DNA from: Paraburkholderia sp. ZP32-5
GTDB lineage: Bacteria > Pseudomonadota > Gammaproteobacteria > Burkholderiales > Burkholderiaceae
Reading direction: 5' to 3'
Length of the DNA: 64,000 nt
Assembly (NCBI RefSeq): GCF_021390495.1
Contig: NZ_JAJEJP010000002.1
Span: forward strand, 2,108,001 to 2,172,000
Each line of letters begins with the position of its first letter. Position 1 is the first letter of the stretch. Under the pieces are notes generated by a model that ran no database searches, was not told the origin of the DNA, and worked only from the letters and a program-made list of their open reading frames with translations. Positions 9,222 to 18,615 of the stretch are shown piece by piece. A program made the position numbers and the translations under genes.

Positions 9222-10340
9222 CTAGCTCGTCGACGCGCGCGGCGCCAGCTCGGTCAGCCGGTCGCCGGTCTGCCCGTAGACAATTTCGAGAACCTTCTGC
9301 GCCGCGCGCTCCCAGCGAAATTCGTGCGCGTGCCGCAAGCCGAGCGCGCGGTGGCGTCGTCGCAGATCGGCGTCGCTCATCATCTGCTCGATCTTCGCGG
9401 CGATGTCGTCGGCGGACGTCGCGTCGCAGTACATCGCGGCATCGCCGCACGCTTCCGGTATCGACGTACGCGCCGAAGCGATCACCGGGCAGCCGCAGTA
9501 CATCGCCTCCAGAGGCGGCAAGCCAAATCCCTCGTAGAGCGACGGGAAAACCAGACAGCCCGCGTTCTCGTACAGCGACTTCAATTCGCCATCCGACACG
9601 AAACCCGCCCATACGACCTGGCTGGAATGCGCGGCATGATCGTCCGCGCCATCGTTATTGAAGATGCGCGGATTCTTGCCGCCGACAATGACGAATTTGA
9701 CCGCGCCCAGATGACCGAGCCGCTCGATCGCGTCGAGCACCCCGTGCAGGTTCTTGCGCGGATCGAGACTGCCCACGACGACGCAATAAGCGTCTTTATC
9801 CAGTTCGAGACGCGTGAGCACCGACGGATCGGCGACGATGCGGTCGAGATGATCCGCACCGGGATTCACCACGTTGACGCGCGATTCGTCGATCTTCAGG
9901 TGATGGCAGATGCGCGTCTTCGAGTAAGCCGATACGGTCAGGATCGTCGAATGCGTGCGTGGCAGCATCGAGAAGCACACGTGATACCACCAGCGGAATT
10001 TTCTGGAGAAGCCCTGAGGCACGTCATAGACCGCCATGTCATGAACCATGACGATCTGCTCGCGCTTGAATAGCGGATTCGTATTGCACAGATTGAGCAG
10101 CGTGATGCCGCGCGCGGCAAACGGCAACGTGATCTGTTCCCACAGCGTGCCGCGCAGCCACGGAAAACGCCGCTGCGGCTCCAGCAGCGCCCCGGGCGCC
10201 ACCGCGTTGCGCGGCATGAATACCTCCGGCTTGTCGCCGTGTGCCGCGCGCATCTGCATCGCCCTCGTCAGTTCATACGCGACGCGCTGAACCCCCGTGA
10301 CGGGTTGCGAAGTAAACTTTCCGTTGATTGCAAACGTCAT
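9222..10340 (-). CDS. Glycosyltransferase, GT4 family (mannosyltransferase-like)
   Basis: This is a 372-residue GT-B enzyme. The start region NGKFTSQPVTGVQRVAYEL is typical of WbaZ/mannosyltransferase-like GT4 proteins. The donor-binding half has VVGSLDPRKNLHGVLDAIE, WAGFVSDGELKSLYENA, and the E-x7-E segment EGFGLPPLEAMYCGCPVIAS. GGAG lies 6 nt before ATG 10340. It is the first gene after wzc (58 bp apart) and 18 bp upstream of the hydrolase gene. The substrate is not established; GDP-mannose would fit the adjacent manC. Confidence 0.88.
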   Translation of the reverse strand: MTFAINGKFTSQPVTGVQRVAYELTRAMQMRAAHGDKPEVFMPRNAVAPGALLEPQRRFPWLRGTLWEQITLPFAARGITLLNLCNTNPLFKREQIVMVHDMAVYDVPQGFSRKFRWWYHVCFSMLPRTHSTILTVSAYSKTRICHHLKIDESRVNVVNPGADHLDRIVADPSVLTRLELDKDAYCVVVGSLDPRKNLHGVLDAIERLGHLGAVKFVIVGGKNPRIFNNDGADDHAAHSSQVVWAGFVSDGELKSLYENAGCLVFPSLYEGFGLPPLEAMYCGCPVIASARTSIPEACGDAAMYCDATSADDIAAKIEQMMSDADLRRRHRALGLRHAHEFRWERAAQKVLEIVYGQTGDRLTELAPRASTS

Positions 10341-10398
10341 CAGGTTCTCCGTGTTACGCCGTCGGGAGCGGTTCGGTTACTTTTCGCCGTTGACAGAA

Positions 10399-12732
10399 TC
10401 ACGCTCCATGCGGTGCTTGAGGCGGGATCCCCGGCTCGCCAAAGTCGCTGGCGTAATTCGTCTCGTAGCCATACTTCTTCGTGCTTCGACGCAGCGGAAT
10501 GCCGTTGAACACCGCCCCCGCGATGCGCCCTTCCGCGCGCTCCATCTTCTTGAGCGTGTCGGCGATTTCCTCTTCGCTCTGCATACCGGAGCGCAACACG
10601 AGCAACGACGAACCGGCATCGCTCGCGATGATCGAGGCGTCGGTGACGGCAAGAAACGGCGGCGTATCGACGATCACCAGATCGAACTGGCTCGACAGGC
10701 GCTCGAGAATTTCCCTGAAACGCGGCTTCATCAGCAGCGCCGCCGGGTTCTCCGGACGCATGCCGCACGACAGGAAGGTCAAGCCCTCGACGCTGGTCGC
10801 GCGCAATGCGTTGCGCAGCGGCATCCGCTCCGACAGTACTTCGGACAGGCCGCCACGATTGCTCTCGTTGAATAGCGAGGCCAGATGGCCGCGCCGCATA
10901 TCGGCGTCGATCAGCACGACACGCGCGCCGGTTTCCGCCTGCAGGCTCGCCAGATTCGCGGCGACGAAGCTCTTGCCCGCTGAAGGTGTCGGCCCGATGA
11001 CCATCACGATGTTGTTGCGCGCATGCGCCACATCACGCGTGAGCGCGGTGCGAACTCCGCGCAGTGCTTCGACCGACGTATCGTGCGGGAAGCGCGCGGC
11101 AAGAATCCGGTTGTTGTCGCTGGCACCGAATTGCAGGTCGTGCATGCCCTTCTGCAGCGGCGGATGGGCGCGCGCGGCCGCGCCCGGCAGCGATTTATGG
11201 CCCGTGCTGCCCGCGGTGCGGTCCATCAGCAGTTGCTGCTGACTGAACAGGATTTCACCGAACACCGGTACGCTCAGCTGACGTTCGATAAAGCGCGGAT
11301 CGGTCACGCCGGTCAGTACATGGCGGCGCATGAAGACCAGCACGACGCCCGACACGATGCCGAGTATCAATCCGCCGCCGAGCACGAGAATCGGCTGCGG
11401 CATCACCGGACGATGCGGCCGGATCGCCGAATCGAGGATGTGCGCACCGCCCGTCGTACTGGCGCGGCGAACCTGCAATTGCTCGGCCTTCTGCACCATA
11501 CCCATATAGATCGTTTCCGCCACCTTCTGCGCGCGGATCAGATCGACGCTCTCACGCTCGGATGCCGGCATTCCGTTGAAATGGCCGTCGAATTTCCCTT
11601 TCGCCTCTTTCAGCTGTGCAAGTTGCTGGTCGATGTTCTGTACCCAGCGACTTTGTTCGGTATAGCGATCGAGCATTTGCGTACGCTGCACCTGCAACGT
11701 CGCGATCTGCTTATCCAGATCGAGGCCGCCTTGCAGATAGGCCTGAGCCTCGCTGGTCGGCTGCATCGATTGCGAATTCGAACGGTAGTTCTTTAGCGCC
11801 TCTTCGGTTTTCTTCAGATCGGCAAGCAGATGCGGCAACTCGCCGTTGATGAATGCAAGCGTTTTCGTATCGTTCAACTGGCGGCTCGCAATCGCCGAAG
11901 CGAGATACTGCTGCCCCAATGCATTGGCGACCTGCGCAGCCTTGTCCGGATCCTTGTCGCGGTACTCGACATCCATCAGACCCGAGTCCTTGACCTTGTC
12001 GCCGATCTTCAGCTGCGTCGTGAAGCGCTTGACCGCGTCGAGTTCATTCCAGCGGATCACTTCGAACTTCGTACCAGGCCGCGCGGCCAGTTCCTTGACT
12101 AGCATCGATACGCCATTGCCCGTGGCAGCCTCGCCCACTACGCCGGTCAGCAGCACATCACCGGAGGGGCCGCGCAATTCGTACGCACCGTTATCGCGCG
12201 TGACCAGGGTCAGCTTCTCTTCCTCGAGATTGCGCGGCACATCCAGCGAACCGATACGAACACGCTCGCCGCCCCACGCGAAAGAACTCAACCCGAGCCA
12301 TGGCGCGGACGGATGTCCCGGTGTGGCAAATTTTTCAGCGATGTCGCCGAGAATCGGAATCTTGTGCGGTGTGACCGATACGTCGAAACGGAATTGATCG
12401 ATGACCGGTTGCAATACCGAGCGGCTTTCCATCACCGCCATCTCAGTGACGGGCGATGGCGCGGGTGGAGGCAGCGCTTCCTGGTTCTGCAACGCAAGCC
12501 CGAGCGCATTCGGCTCGGGTGGATCGACCCGCACGGTGACGTCGGCCGAATAGATCGGCGTGGCGATCAGCAGATACGCGACCGCCAATGTGAGAACAAC
12601 GGCCGTCGTGACGACGATCTCCCAGATGTGGTCACGCATCAGCGTGAGCATCCCGCGTGCACTGAGTTGACGCCGATCGGTCTCGATGGCGGGATAGAGC
12701 GAATTCTGCGGATAGTAGTCCACCGGTCTCAT
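10399..12732 (-). CDS. wzc: Polysaccharide co-polymerase / BY-type tyrosine autokinase (Wzc-like)
   Basis: This inner-membrane protein controls chain length and export of exopolysaccharide. It has an N-terminal Wzz domain with a first transmembrane helix (IWEIVVTTAVVLTLAVAYLLI) and a long periplasmic coiled-coil region. A second helix follows (PILVLGGGLILGIVSGVVLVFM), then a cytoplasmic kinase domain. That domain has Walker A PTPSAGKS (about 580), Walker A' VVLIDADMRRG and Walker B LVIVDTPP. A C-terminal tyrosine cluster KKYGYETNY is the autophosphorylation tail. With ATG 12732 it has 777 residues, but no clear ribosome site decides the start; an in-frame ATG at 12891 would add 53 residues. 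It is the first gene of the leftward cluster. Confidence 0.93.
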   Translation of the reverse strand: MRPVDYYPQNSLYPAIETDRRQLSARGMLTLMRDHIWEIVVTTAVVLTLAVAYLLIATPIYSADVTVRVDPPEPNALGLALQNQEALPPPAPSPVTEMAVMESRSVLQPVIDQFRFDVSVTPHKIPILGDIAEKFATPGHPSAPWLGLSSFAWGGERVRIGSLDVPRNLEEEKLTLVTRDNGAYELRGPSGDVLLTGVVGEAATGNGVSMLVKELAARPGTKFEVIRWNELDAVKRFTTQLKIGDKVKDSGLMDVEYRDKDPDKAAQVANALGQQYLASAIASRQLNDTKTLAFINGELPHLLADLKKTEEALKNYRSNSQSMQPTSEAQAYLQGGLDLDKQIATLQVQRTQMLDRYTEQSRWVQNIDQQLAQLKEAKGKFDGHFNGMPASERESVDLIRAQKVAETIYMGMVQKAEQLQVRRASTTGGAHILDSAIRPHRPVMPQPILVLGGGLILGIVSGVVLVFMRRHVLTGVTDPRFIERQLSVPVFGEILFSQQQLLMDRTAGSTGHKSLPGAAARAHPPLQKGMHDLQFGASDNNRILAARFPHDTSVEALRGVRTALTRDVAHARNNIVMVIGPTPSAGKSFVAANLASLQAETGARVVLIDADMRRGHLASLFNESNRGGLSEVLSERMPLRNALRATSVEGLTFLSCGMRPENPAALLMKPRFREILERLSSQFDLVIVDTPPFLAVTDASIIASDAGSSLLVLRSGMQSEEEIADTLKKMERAEGRIAGAVFNGIPLRRSTKKYGYETNYASDFGEPGIPPQAPHGA

Positions 12733-13498
12733 CCTTGCAGGTTGATGCGCAGAGCGGAGAGCAAGCTCGCTTTGCGTCGCTACGTCGCCTGGTACGCTGC
12801 CACCGGCCGCATCAGCCCTGAATAAATGGCAGGCCGCACGGCGAAGCGACGTGCTGGGTCGGGTTAGGTCGGGGAACCGCGTTCGGGACATCTCGAACGA
12901 CGGATGGCTGCATACGCCTATTGCTTATCCACTTCGGTATTGCCAATTGTTCTTCTCGTGAATTCGAAATGCGAACTCCAATGCGCCGAATCACGGTGAC
13001 AATTTGTCTATGGATGGTGCAGTGAAGCATAGACTCCAAAACAAGTGCGCAATCGCTCGCGGCATAAATTCGGGTGTTATTGGCCGATTGTGCGGAGCGT
13101 TTTACAGAAGCCTGCGAATAGCGTAAAGCCTTGTTGCGATCTGCAATTGGTGTAACAGATTTATACGGGGCGGCGCATACATCGCGACAGAACGCGTCAC
13201 GCGCCAATCATGTGCGAAGACGAACCCGTTTATCGGGGTGCATCCCTCTCTTTCCTTGTGAGACGGTGCATTCGCCGATTTTTCGCACTGCACAATCGAC
13301 GCAATGGCATTGAAATGGATCAGAAAAAACTTCTGCCCTCTTATATGTACTAGAACGCATTTCAATAGAGTGCAAGGTAACATTTTCTCGATCATGACTA
13401 TTACGCCAAAACACCCGCGCATGCCAGCCAAGCTCGTCTCACTCAATTCGATGCGCTACTCTCAATGCAGAATTTTCCCGTCTGGAGAAGCACGCGTG
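12733..13498. other. Divergent intergenic region between wzc and the GlxA-type regulator
   Basis: About 766 bp with lower GC than its surroundings and no convincing gene. It must hold the promoter of the leftward exopolysaccharide genes and that of the rightward regulator. On the minus strand, 13158-13142 reads TGTTACACCAATTGCA, which keeps the -12 half (TTGCA) of a sigma-54 site but lacks the -24 GG. I do not call a promoter on it. Confidence 0.4.
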
Positions 13499-14470
13499 AT
13501 GAAGCATATTGGTCTGTTCGTCTTCCAGGATTGTTCGATGGCAAGTACCGGCGCGATCGGCGACGCGTTCCGTCTTGCCAATGAGTTCAAAAAAGCCGCC
13601 GGTGAAGAGCCCACCTATCGGTTCTCTGTACTGTCGGACGGCGGTGGTCTCGTGACCAGTTCGTCCGGCATCTCCATCTGGACGCAACGCCTCGAGCGAT
13701 ATTGCCTGTCCGATTTCCATGCGTTCTTTGTCGCATGCCGTGACGTCACTGAAGTGGCGGAATCCAACGATCGCTTTCTGTCGTGGATCTCGCTGCAAGG
13801 CTCGATCGCGTCGTTTGGCATGCAACAGGGTGCGAACCTCGCCGTCGTTTGCAACGATCCGCTGCAATCGACAGTACCTATATTTCTATTCGATGACAGC
13901 GGCGATGCCGCGCGGACTCAGAGCAATGTCACGCCCGCCGATCTCGCGATCGCGCAGATCGAGCGCGACGTCAATTCCGACACCGCGCGCAAGATCGGCC
14001 GCATTCTGCAGGTGGGCTATGTAGAAAAGAGCAAATCCGAGCTCGACGACGTGAACATCACGACGACGGCCGAAAAAATTCGCGAATCAGCTCGGTGGAT
14101 CAAGGAAAACTACAGCAAGGCGATCTCGGTTGCGCAAGCCGCCGAATCCGTTGCGATGAGCAAGCGAAACTTTCAACGCCGTTTCAAATGCGAGTTCGGC
14201 ATGACGCCGCTCGAATACCTGTTGCGTACCCGCTTCGAGATCGTTCGCTCGATGCTGAAGAACACCGACTTGCCGGTCGACAAGATCGCGCGCCGCTGCG
14301 GCATGGGCGATGGCAATCGGCTGGGGCGGCTATTCAAGGAACGCTATGGCATGTCGCCGACGCAGTTTCGCGCGCAACAGCATGTGGAAGCCGAGGAACG
14401 CTGGCTGACACCGGAGGAAAGCTGGACCGCCGCGACCGGCATGTTACGGCAGGCGGCCGCCACGCTCTGA
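13499..14470 (+). CDS. GlxA-type AraC family transcriptional regulator
   Basis: This regulator has about 323 residues. The N-terminus is a DJ-1/PfpI-like domain (KHIGLFVFQDCSMASTGAIG) with a degenerate nucleophile region. The C-terminus is an AraC double helix-turn-helix: ISVAQAAESVAMSKRNFQRR, then LPVDKIARRCGMGDGNRLGR and a YGMSPTQFR ending. ATG 13499 follows GGAGA by about 12 nt; in-frame upstream starts at 13451 and 13304 are possible. It is divergent from wzc and followed by the TupA-like gene, so control of exopolysaccharide genes is the natural hypothesis. The ligand is unknown. Confidence 0.85.
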   Translation: MKHIGLFVFQDCSMASTGAIGDAFRLANEFKKAAGEEPTYRFSVLSDGGGLVTSSSGISIWTQRLERYCLSDFHAFFVACRDVTEVAESNDRFLSWISLQGSIASFGMQQGANLAVVCNDPLQSTVPIFLFDDSGDAARTQSNVTPADLAIAQIERDVNSDTARKIGRILQVGYVEKSKSELDDVNITTTAEKIRESARWIKENYSKAISVAQAAESVAMSKRNFQRRFKCEFGMTPLEYLLRTRFEIVRSMLKNTDLPVDKIARRCGMGDGNRLGRLFKERYGMSPTQFRAQQHVEAEERWLTPEESWTAATGMLRQAAATL

Positions 14471-14581
14471 TTCTCTAACCCCAACTCTCTAACCTTCTTT
14501 TCCGGATTGCGCTTCCCCCACTCTCGATTCCTTCGATTCTCCGAGGACGACACCGTGCCTCGACCGCTCAGGGATTAGAAC

Positions 14582-15610
14582 ATGACAATTATCAGATCCG
14601 CCGAACTCGACGGCGAGGACGCGATATCCGCGCCGGAATATGGCGATGCGGAGCCTGCCGTCCACGCTATTATCGAAGAGCATCCACTACTGGGAACGGA
14701 CCCACATGCGCTCGCACAGCTGAGTGCGCATCCATCGGCCCCGCAACCACCCTCCACGGTCAGAAGGATCAAGGAGGCCGCGAAAACGCTATTGCCGGAC
14801 TCGCTATTTGTAAGCCTGTTACATCACAAATGTATCGGCCGCTACCCCAATCTGATTCATCCGGTCACCTTCAATGAAAAGATCCTGTTGCGCAATTTGC
14901 GACCGGACCCTCGTTACATTCATCTGACCGATAAGCTGCTGGTGCGTGAACATATTGCCGAAAAAATTGGCGAGCAGTATTTGATACCGCTACTCGCGGC
15001 ACCCGATGTATTCACGCAGCAAGTATTCGACGCACTGCCGGATGCTTTCGTGATGAAAGCCAATCACGGCAGTACGTTCGTTGAAATCGTCAGGAACAAA
15101 TCGGAAACGTCGTTCGAGAAGCTGCAGGTACTCGCCGAGCGCTGGCTTGCCACCTCTTTCTACTACGTTGCGCGCGAGCGGCACTATCGGGCGATCAGGC
15201 CGCGCATCTTCTTCGAGCATCTGCTGTTAGACCAGCAAGGACGGATACCGGCCGATCTGAAGATCCACTGCTTCGGCGGCAGGCCCGGGCGGCCGATCAT
15301 CTATATCCTCGTGATCTCGGATCGCTTCGGCAACTCGCACGGCGATGTGTACGACGTCGACTGGAATCACCTCGATATCACAATCGGCCCGTACAAACGC
15401 AGTGCAGCGCCCGGCCCTCGACCATCGAATTTTCCGGACGTGCTGGACATCGCAATCCGGCTAGCCGAAGACTTCGACTATGTACGAGTCGATCTGTACG
15501 CGCCGGACAATCAGGTCTTTTTCGGTGAATTGACGTTTACGCCGGGCGCGGGCGTACTGCCCTTCAAACCGGATAGCGTCGACTACGAGTGGGGAAAGCT
15601 GCTGGCGTGA
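14582..15610 (+). CDS. TupA-like ATP-grasp protein
   Basis: This 342-residue protein is recognisable by the TupA-like ATP-grasp pattern: GRYPNLIHPVTFNEKI, LTDKLLVREHI, then FVMKANHGSTFVEIV. RPRIFFEHLLL and ADLKIHCFGG follow, and VRVDLYAPDNQVFFGELTF contains the acidic metal-binding end. Such proteins occur in capsule and exopolysaccharide loci and are proposed to form amide or peptide-like bonds on glycans, as in teichuronopeptide synthesis. The first 60 residues are a low-similarity extension. It follows the GlxA-type regulator on the same strand and ends at a strong bidirectional hairpin. The substrate is unknown. Confidence 0.78.
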   Translation: MTIIRSAELDGEDAISAPEYGDAEPAVHAIIEEHPLLGTDPHALAQLSAHPSAPQPPSTVRRIKEAAKTLLPDSLFVSLLHHKCIGRYPNLIHPVTFNEKILLRNLRPDPRYIHLTDKLLVREHIAEKIGEQYLIPLLAAPDVFTQQVFDALPDAFVMKANHGSTFVEIVRNKSETSFEKLQVLAERWLATSFYYVARERHYRAIRPRIFFEHLLLDQQGRIPADLKIHCFGGRPGRPIIYILVISDRFGNSHGDVYDVDWNHLDITIGPYKRSAAPGPRPSNFPDVLDIAIRLAEDFDYVRVDLYAPDNQVFFGELTFTPGAGVLPFKPDSVDYEWGKLLA

Positions 15611-15621
15611 ATGAAATCGAT

Positions 15622-15655
15622 TGCATGAAGCGCCGCCTGGGCGGCGCTTCATGCA
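15622..15655. terminator. Bidirectional terminator hairpin, perfect 16-bp arms
   Basis: TGCATGAAGCGCCGCC is followed by TG and its exact reverse complement, giving a 34-bp near-palindrome between two convergent genes (TupA-like and the ModA-fold gene). The stem is GC-rich in the middle. Flanking T-richness is modest on both strands (leftward: ATCGATTTCATT). Confidence 0.75.
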
Positions 15656-15684
15656 TCGCTTCATACTTCGTTATTGCGCCGTTA

Positions 15685-16401
15685 TTAGGCCGGCGTCATA
15701 CCGTTGGCGATCTTTGCTCGGTCCGCGTCACGCGAAGCCAGAAACGACAGCAATTGACGTGCAGCGTCGCGCTGACGCACGGCCGTGCATAACGCAGCGG
15801 TAAAGACCGTCGTGGCCTGAGCATCCGCAGGCAATGGACCCAGCACGTCGATACCCTGCACGTGAATCAGCTCGCTGAATTGCTGAAAGCCGAGCGCGAC
15901 GTCGCCCTGTGCGACGAGCTTGCCCACCGGCACACCCGGCGGCGCCTTCACGAGGCGCGGCGCGATATCGCCGGCAATCCCCCAGCGTTCGAACAGTTCG
16001 AGCAGATGCGTACCGCTCGGGCCGGTCGAATAACCAATGCTACGAGCGCCGAGTACCGCGTCGCGCAGCGCTGCCTCGCTGCCGATGTCGGGATGCGCGG
16101 CGCCTGCCGCCACCGCGACCGCAATACCCGAGCGCGCCAGTTCGACCCGGCTATCGTGATCGACATGGCCTGTGCTCGCGAGCTTGTCGATCGCGTCGGC
16201 CGCGAGCACGACGATATCGAATACCTCGCCCTGCTGAACGCGGCGTGCCGCATCGACGCCTCCAACCGACTCGATCGCCACTGTCTGTCCCGTCTGCTGC
16301 TGATACGACGCGGTGAGTTCGGCCAGCACCTGGCGCGTGGCCATCGATGAAATGCCGGTAATCGCCAGGTTCACGGCTTGACCATTGATGATCGCATCCA
16401 C
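15685..16401 (-). CDS. ModA-like substrate-binding-fold protein without signal peptide
   Basis: This 238-residue protein has the fold pattern of molybdate-type (ModA) binding proteins. Visible stretches are ITGISSMATRQVLAELTASY, GEVFDIVVLAADAIDKLA, IGYSTGPSGTHLLELFERWGI, and GDVALGFQQFSELIHVQGID. It begins at GTG 16401 with MDAIINGQAVNLAI, so no export signal is present. AAGGA lies 9 nt upstream, inside the end of the preceding aldolase gene, and the spacing to that gene is only 5 bp. It is therefore cotranslated with the 4-oxalomesaconate enzymes and probably cytoplasmic. It could be an isomerase-like or sensory protein; an ordinary ABC transport role is unlikely because no permease lies nearby. 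Confidence 0.75.
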   Translation of the reverse strand: MDAIINGQAVNLAITGISSMATRQVLAELTASYQQQTGQTVAIESVGGVDAARRVQQGEVFDIVVLAADAIDKLASTGHVDHDSRVELARSGIAVAVAAGAAHPDIGSEAALRDAVLGARSIGYSTGPSGTHLLELFERWGIAGDIAPRLVKAPPGVPVGKLVAQGDVALGFQQFSELIHVQGIDVLGPLPADAQATTVFTAALCTAVRQRDAARQLLSFLASRDADRAKIANGMTPA

Positions 16402-16406
16402 GCTCG

Positions 16407-17090
16407 TCAGTCCTTGTAACGCAAGCCGGCCTGCTCGAGCGGCCCACGCATGTTGTACATGTCGAGACCCAACACGCCGGAAGCGAGCTTCGCGCGCTTG
16501 TCCGCTTCATTGGCCTCGCGCGCGGCGGCTTTTTCGAGCACCGCGGGCGCGAGTGCGGTCGGCACGATCACCACACCGTCATCATCCGCGACGACGACAT
16601 CGCCCGGCGTGACCAGTGCGCCTGCACACACGATGGGAATATTCACCGAACCGAGTGTCGCCTTGACCGTTCCCTTCGACGAAATGGCCTTGCTCCACAC
16701 CGGAAAATTCATCTCGGTCAGCACGCTGACATCGCGCACACCGGCATCGATAATCAACGCATGCGCACCGCGCGCCTTGAAACTCGTGGCGAGAAGATCG
16801 CCGAAATAGCCGTCCGTGCAATCGGCAGTGACGCCGGCGATAACGATATCGCCAGGACGGATTTGTTCGGCCGCGACATGCAGCATCCAGTTGTCACCCG
16901 GTTGTAGCAATACCGTGACTGCCGTGCCACTTGCGCGCGCGCCGACATAAATCGGCCGCATATAGGGCTTCAGCAGACCGGTGCGCCCCATCGCTTCATG
17001 CACGGTAGCCGATCCGAGCGCGCCGAGTTTCGCGGCGACGTCACCGTCCGCGCGCTGAATGTTGCGATAAACAACTCCGAGTTCGTACAT
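16407..17090 (-). CDS. ligK: 4-carboxy-4-hydroxy-2-oxoadipate aldolase / oxaloacetate decarboxylase (RraA-like fold)
   Basis: This 227-residue protein matches the LigK/GalC/ProA class II aldolases that split 4-carboxy-4-hydroxy-2-oxoadipate into pyruvate and oxaloacetate. Recognisable stretches are [66 protein letters not shown] and [15 protein letters not shown]. The [12 protein letters not shown] and DAGVRD segments hold the metal and substrate residues of this fold. It starts 2 bp after the hydratase stop, with AAAGGA 8 nt before the ATG. These enzymes also decarboxylate oxaloacetate. The family call is firm; the pathway follows from the neighbouring LigJ. Confidence 0.88.
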   Translation of the reverse strand: MYELGVVYRNIQRADGDVAAKLGALGSATVHEAMGRTGLLKPYMRPIYVGARASGTAVTVLLQPGDNWMLHVAAEQIRPGDIVIAGVTADCTDGYFGDLLATSFKARGAHALIIDAGVRDVSVLTEMNFPVWSKAISSKGTVKATLGSVNIPIVCAGALVTPGDVVVADDDGVVIVPTALAPAVLEKAAAREANEADKRAKLASGVLGLDMYNMRGPLEQAGLRYKD

Positions 17091-17092
17091 GA

Positions 17093-18118
17093 TTACTGTC
17101 CTTTCGATTTGAGCATCGCGTCGAGACGCGGATAGACGCGGCGAGCATTGCCTTCATAGATCTTCTGGCGCTCTTCAACGTCGACATGCGCGGCTTCGAT
17201 ATAGCGCTTCGTATCGTCGAAATAGTGGCCGGTCTCCGGATCGATGCCGCGCACCGCGCCGATCATTTCGCTGGCGAACAGAATGTTGTCGACGGGGATC
17301 ACACGCGTCAGCAGATCGATGCCCGGCTGATGATAGACGCAGGTATCGAAGAACACGTTGTTCAGCAAATGATCCTTCAGCAAAGGCTTCTTCATTTCCT
17401 GCGCGAGTCCGCGGAAGCGACCCCAGTGATACGGCACCGCGCCGCCGCCGTGCGGAATCACGAAACGCAGCGTCGGAAAATCGCGGAACAGATCCGACGT
17501 CAGGCATTGCATGAACGCGGTCGTATCGGCATTCAGGTAATGCGAGCCGGTCGTGTGAAAGCACGCATTGCAACTGGTGCTCACGTGAATCATCGCGGGA
17601 ATGTCGTATTCGACCATCTTCTCGTAGATCGGATACCAGTAGCGATCGGACAGCGGCGGGCTGGTCCAGTGGCCGCCGGACGGATCCGGATTCAGATTGA
17701 TCGCGACATTGCCGTATTGCTCGACACATTTGACGAGTTCGGGAATACAGGTCGCCACATCGACTCCGGGGCTTTGCGGCAACATCGCGGCCGGCACGAA
17801 ATGCTCCGGAAACAGTTGGCTCACGCGATAGCACAACTCGTTGCAAATCGCCGCCCATGTACTCGAGACTTCAAAGTCGCCGATGTGATGCGCCATAAAA
17901 CTCGCACGCGGGCTGAAGATTGTCAGGTCGAGACCGCGCTCGCGCATCAACCGCAACTGATTGCTCTCGATCGACTCGCGCAACTCGTCGTCGCTAATCT
18001 GCAATTCGGACGCCTTCGGCATCTCCGCCGGGCTCTTGATGCCTGCGATCTGGCGATTGCGCCATGTCTCCAATGCTTTCGGCGCCGTGGTGTAGTGGCC
18101 GTGAATGTCGATGATCAC
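17093..18118 (-). CDS. ligJ: 4-oxalomesaconate hydratase (amidohydrolase superfamily)
   Basis: This 341-residue enzyme is of the LigJ type, hydrating 4-oxalomesaconate to 4-carboxy-4-hydroxy-2-oxoadipate in the gallate/protocatechuate 4,5-cleavage pathway. The N-terminal metal motif [13 protein letters not shown], the central [29 protein letters not shown] and the late [11 protein letters not shown] are amidohydrolase landmarks. The start is GTG 18118, with GAGGA 7 nt upstream. It leads a three-gene leftward operon (hydratase, aldolase, ModA-fold protein). The aromatic-ring dioxygenase that would feed it is not in the window. Confidence 0.88.
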   Translation of the reverse strand: MIIDIHGHYTTAPKALETWRNRQIAGIKSPAEMPKASELQISDDELRESIESNQLRLMRERGLDLTIFSPRASFMAHHIGDFEVSSTWAAICNELCYRVSQLFPEHFVPAAMLPQSPGVDVATCIPELVKCVEQYGNVAINLNPDPSGGHWTSPPLSDRYWYPIYEKMVEYDIPAMIHVSTSCNACFHTTGSHYLNADTTAFMQCLTSDLFRDFPTLRFVIPHGGGAVPYHWGRFRGLAQEMKKPLLKDHLLNNVFFDTCVYHQPGIDLLTRVIPVDNILFASEMIGAVRGIDPETGHYFDDTKRYIEAAHVDVEERQKIYEGNARRVYPRLDAMLKSKGQ

Positions 18119-18615
18119 CGTGATTCCTCAGAAGATGGATTTAACCGGCGGCGCTACGCGAGATTCGCGCGGCGCCGTATTCCCTTTGTCAGTTTCCGTT
18201 CGCTAATGCGCGGCATTCGGATAAACGGCCGCCCCACGCTATCGACCGAAGGTACTGTTCGCGACAGGCGTGCTAAAGCACGGGTTAACCATAGGGCTGG
18301 CGCGAGTATCCGCATTTTTGCCGTTGTGCATAGCACCGGCGAAGCCGGCCTGATTCGCGTGAAGGCCCGTCGCGAAAGCACTTGCGGCAGACCGACGCGC
18401 GCTGAAAGCGGGTCTCGCGCAGGCATGCTTGCGCGCATCCTCATAAACAGAACAGATGCCCTGGGAATGAAGTCGCATAGAACGGATGCAGCGGCATCGC
18501 GCGAACGGGCTTGCGTACGCTCGAACTTGCCAGCGCAATTTCCAGGGAAATCACCAAGCCTACGCTGCATCACTTTGCATACAATGTAGCCACTCAATTC
18601 GTGATTGACGCCGTC
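18119..18615. other. Divergent intergenic region between ligJ operon and gntR
   Basis: About 500 bp with no convincing gene. It holds one of the two TTGCATACAA sites and the promoters for both directions. Only the first site overlaps a TACAAT hexamer in this gap; no good -35 partner was found. Confidence 0.4.
18575..18584. promoter_or_regulatory. Operator-like site 1, TTGCATACAA
   Basis: This is a TTG-N4-CAA dyad, the half-site layout of several FCD-type GntR regulators. The same 12 bases TTGCATACAATG recur 62 bp downstream. Both copies overlap a TACAAT hexamer, and both lie immediately before the gntR coding region. Confidence 0.5.

Noticed and set aside
13142..13158. Sigma-54-like site before wzc on the minus strand
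   Set aside because: TTGCA at -12 is present but the highly conserved GG at -24 is missing.
12812..13207. 131-codon frame upstream of wzc
   Set aside because: No ribosome site and no domain features; lies in the AT-richer promoter region.
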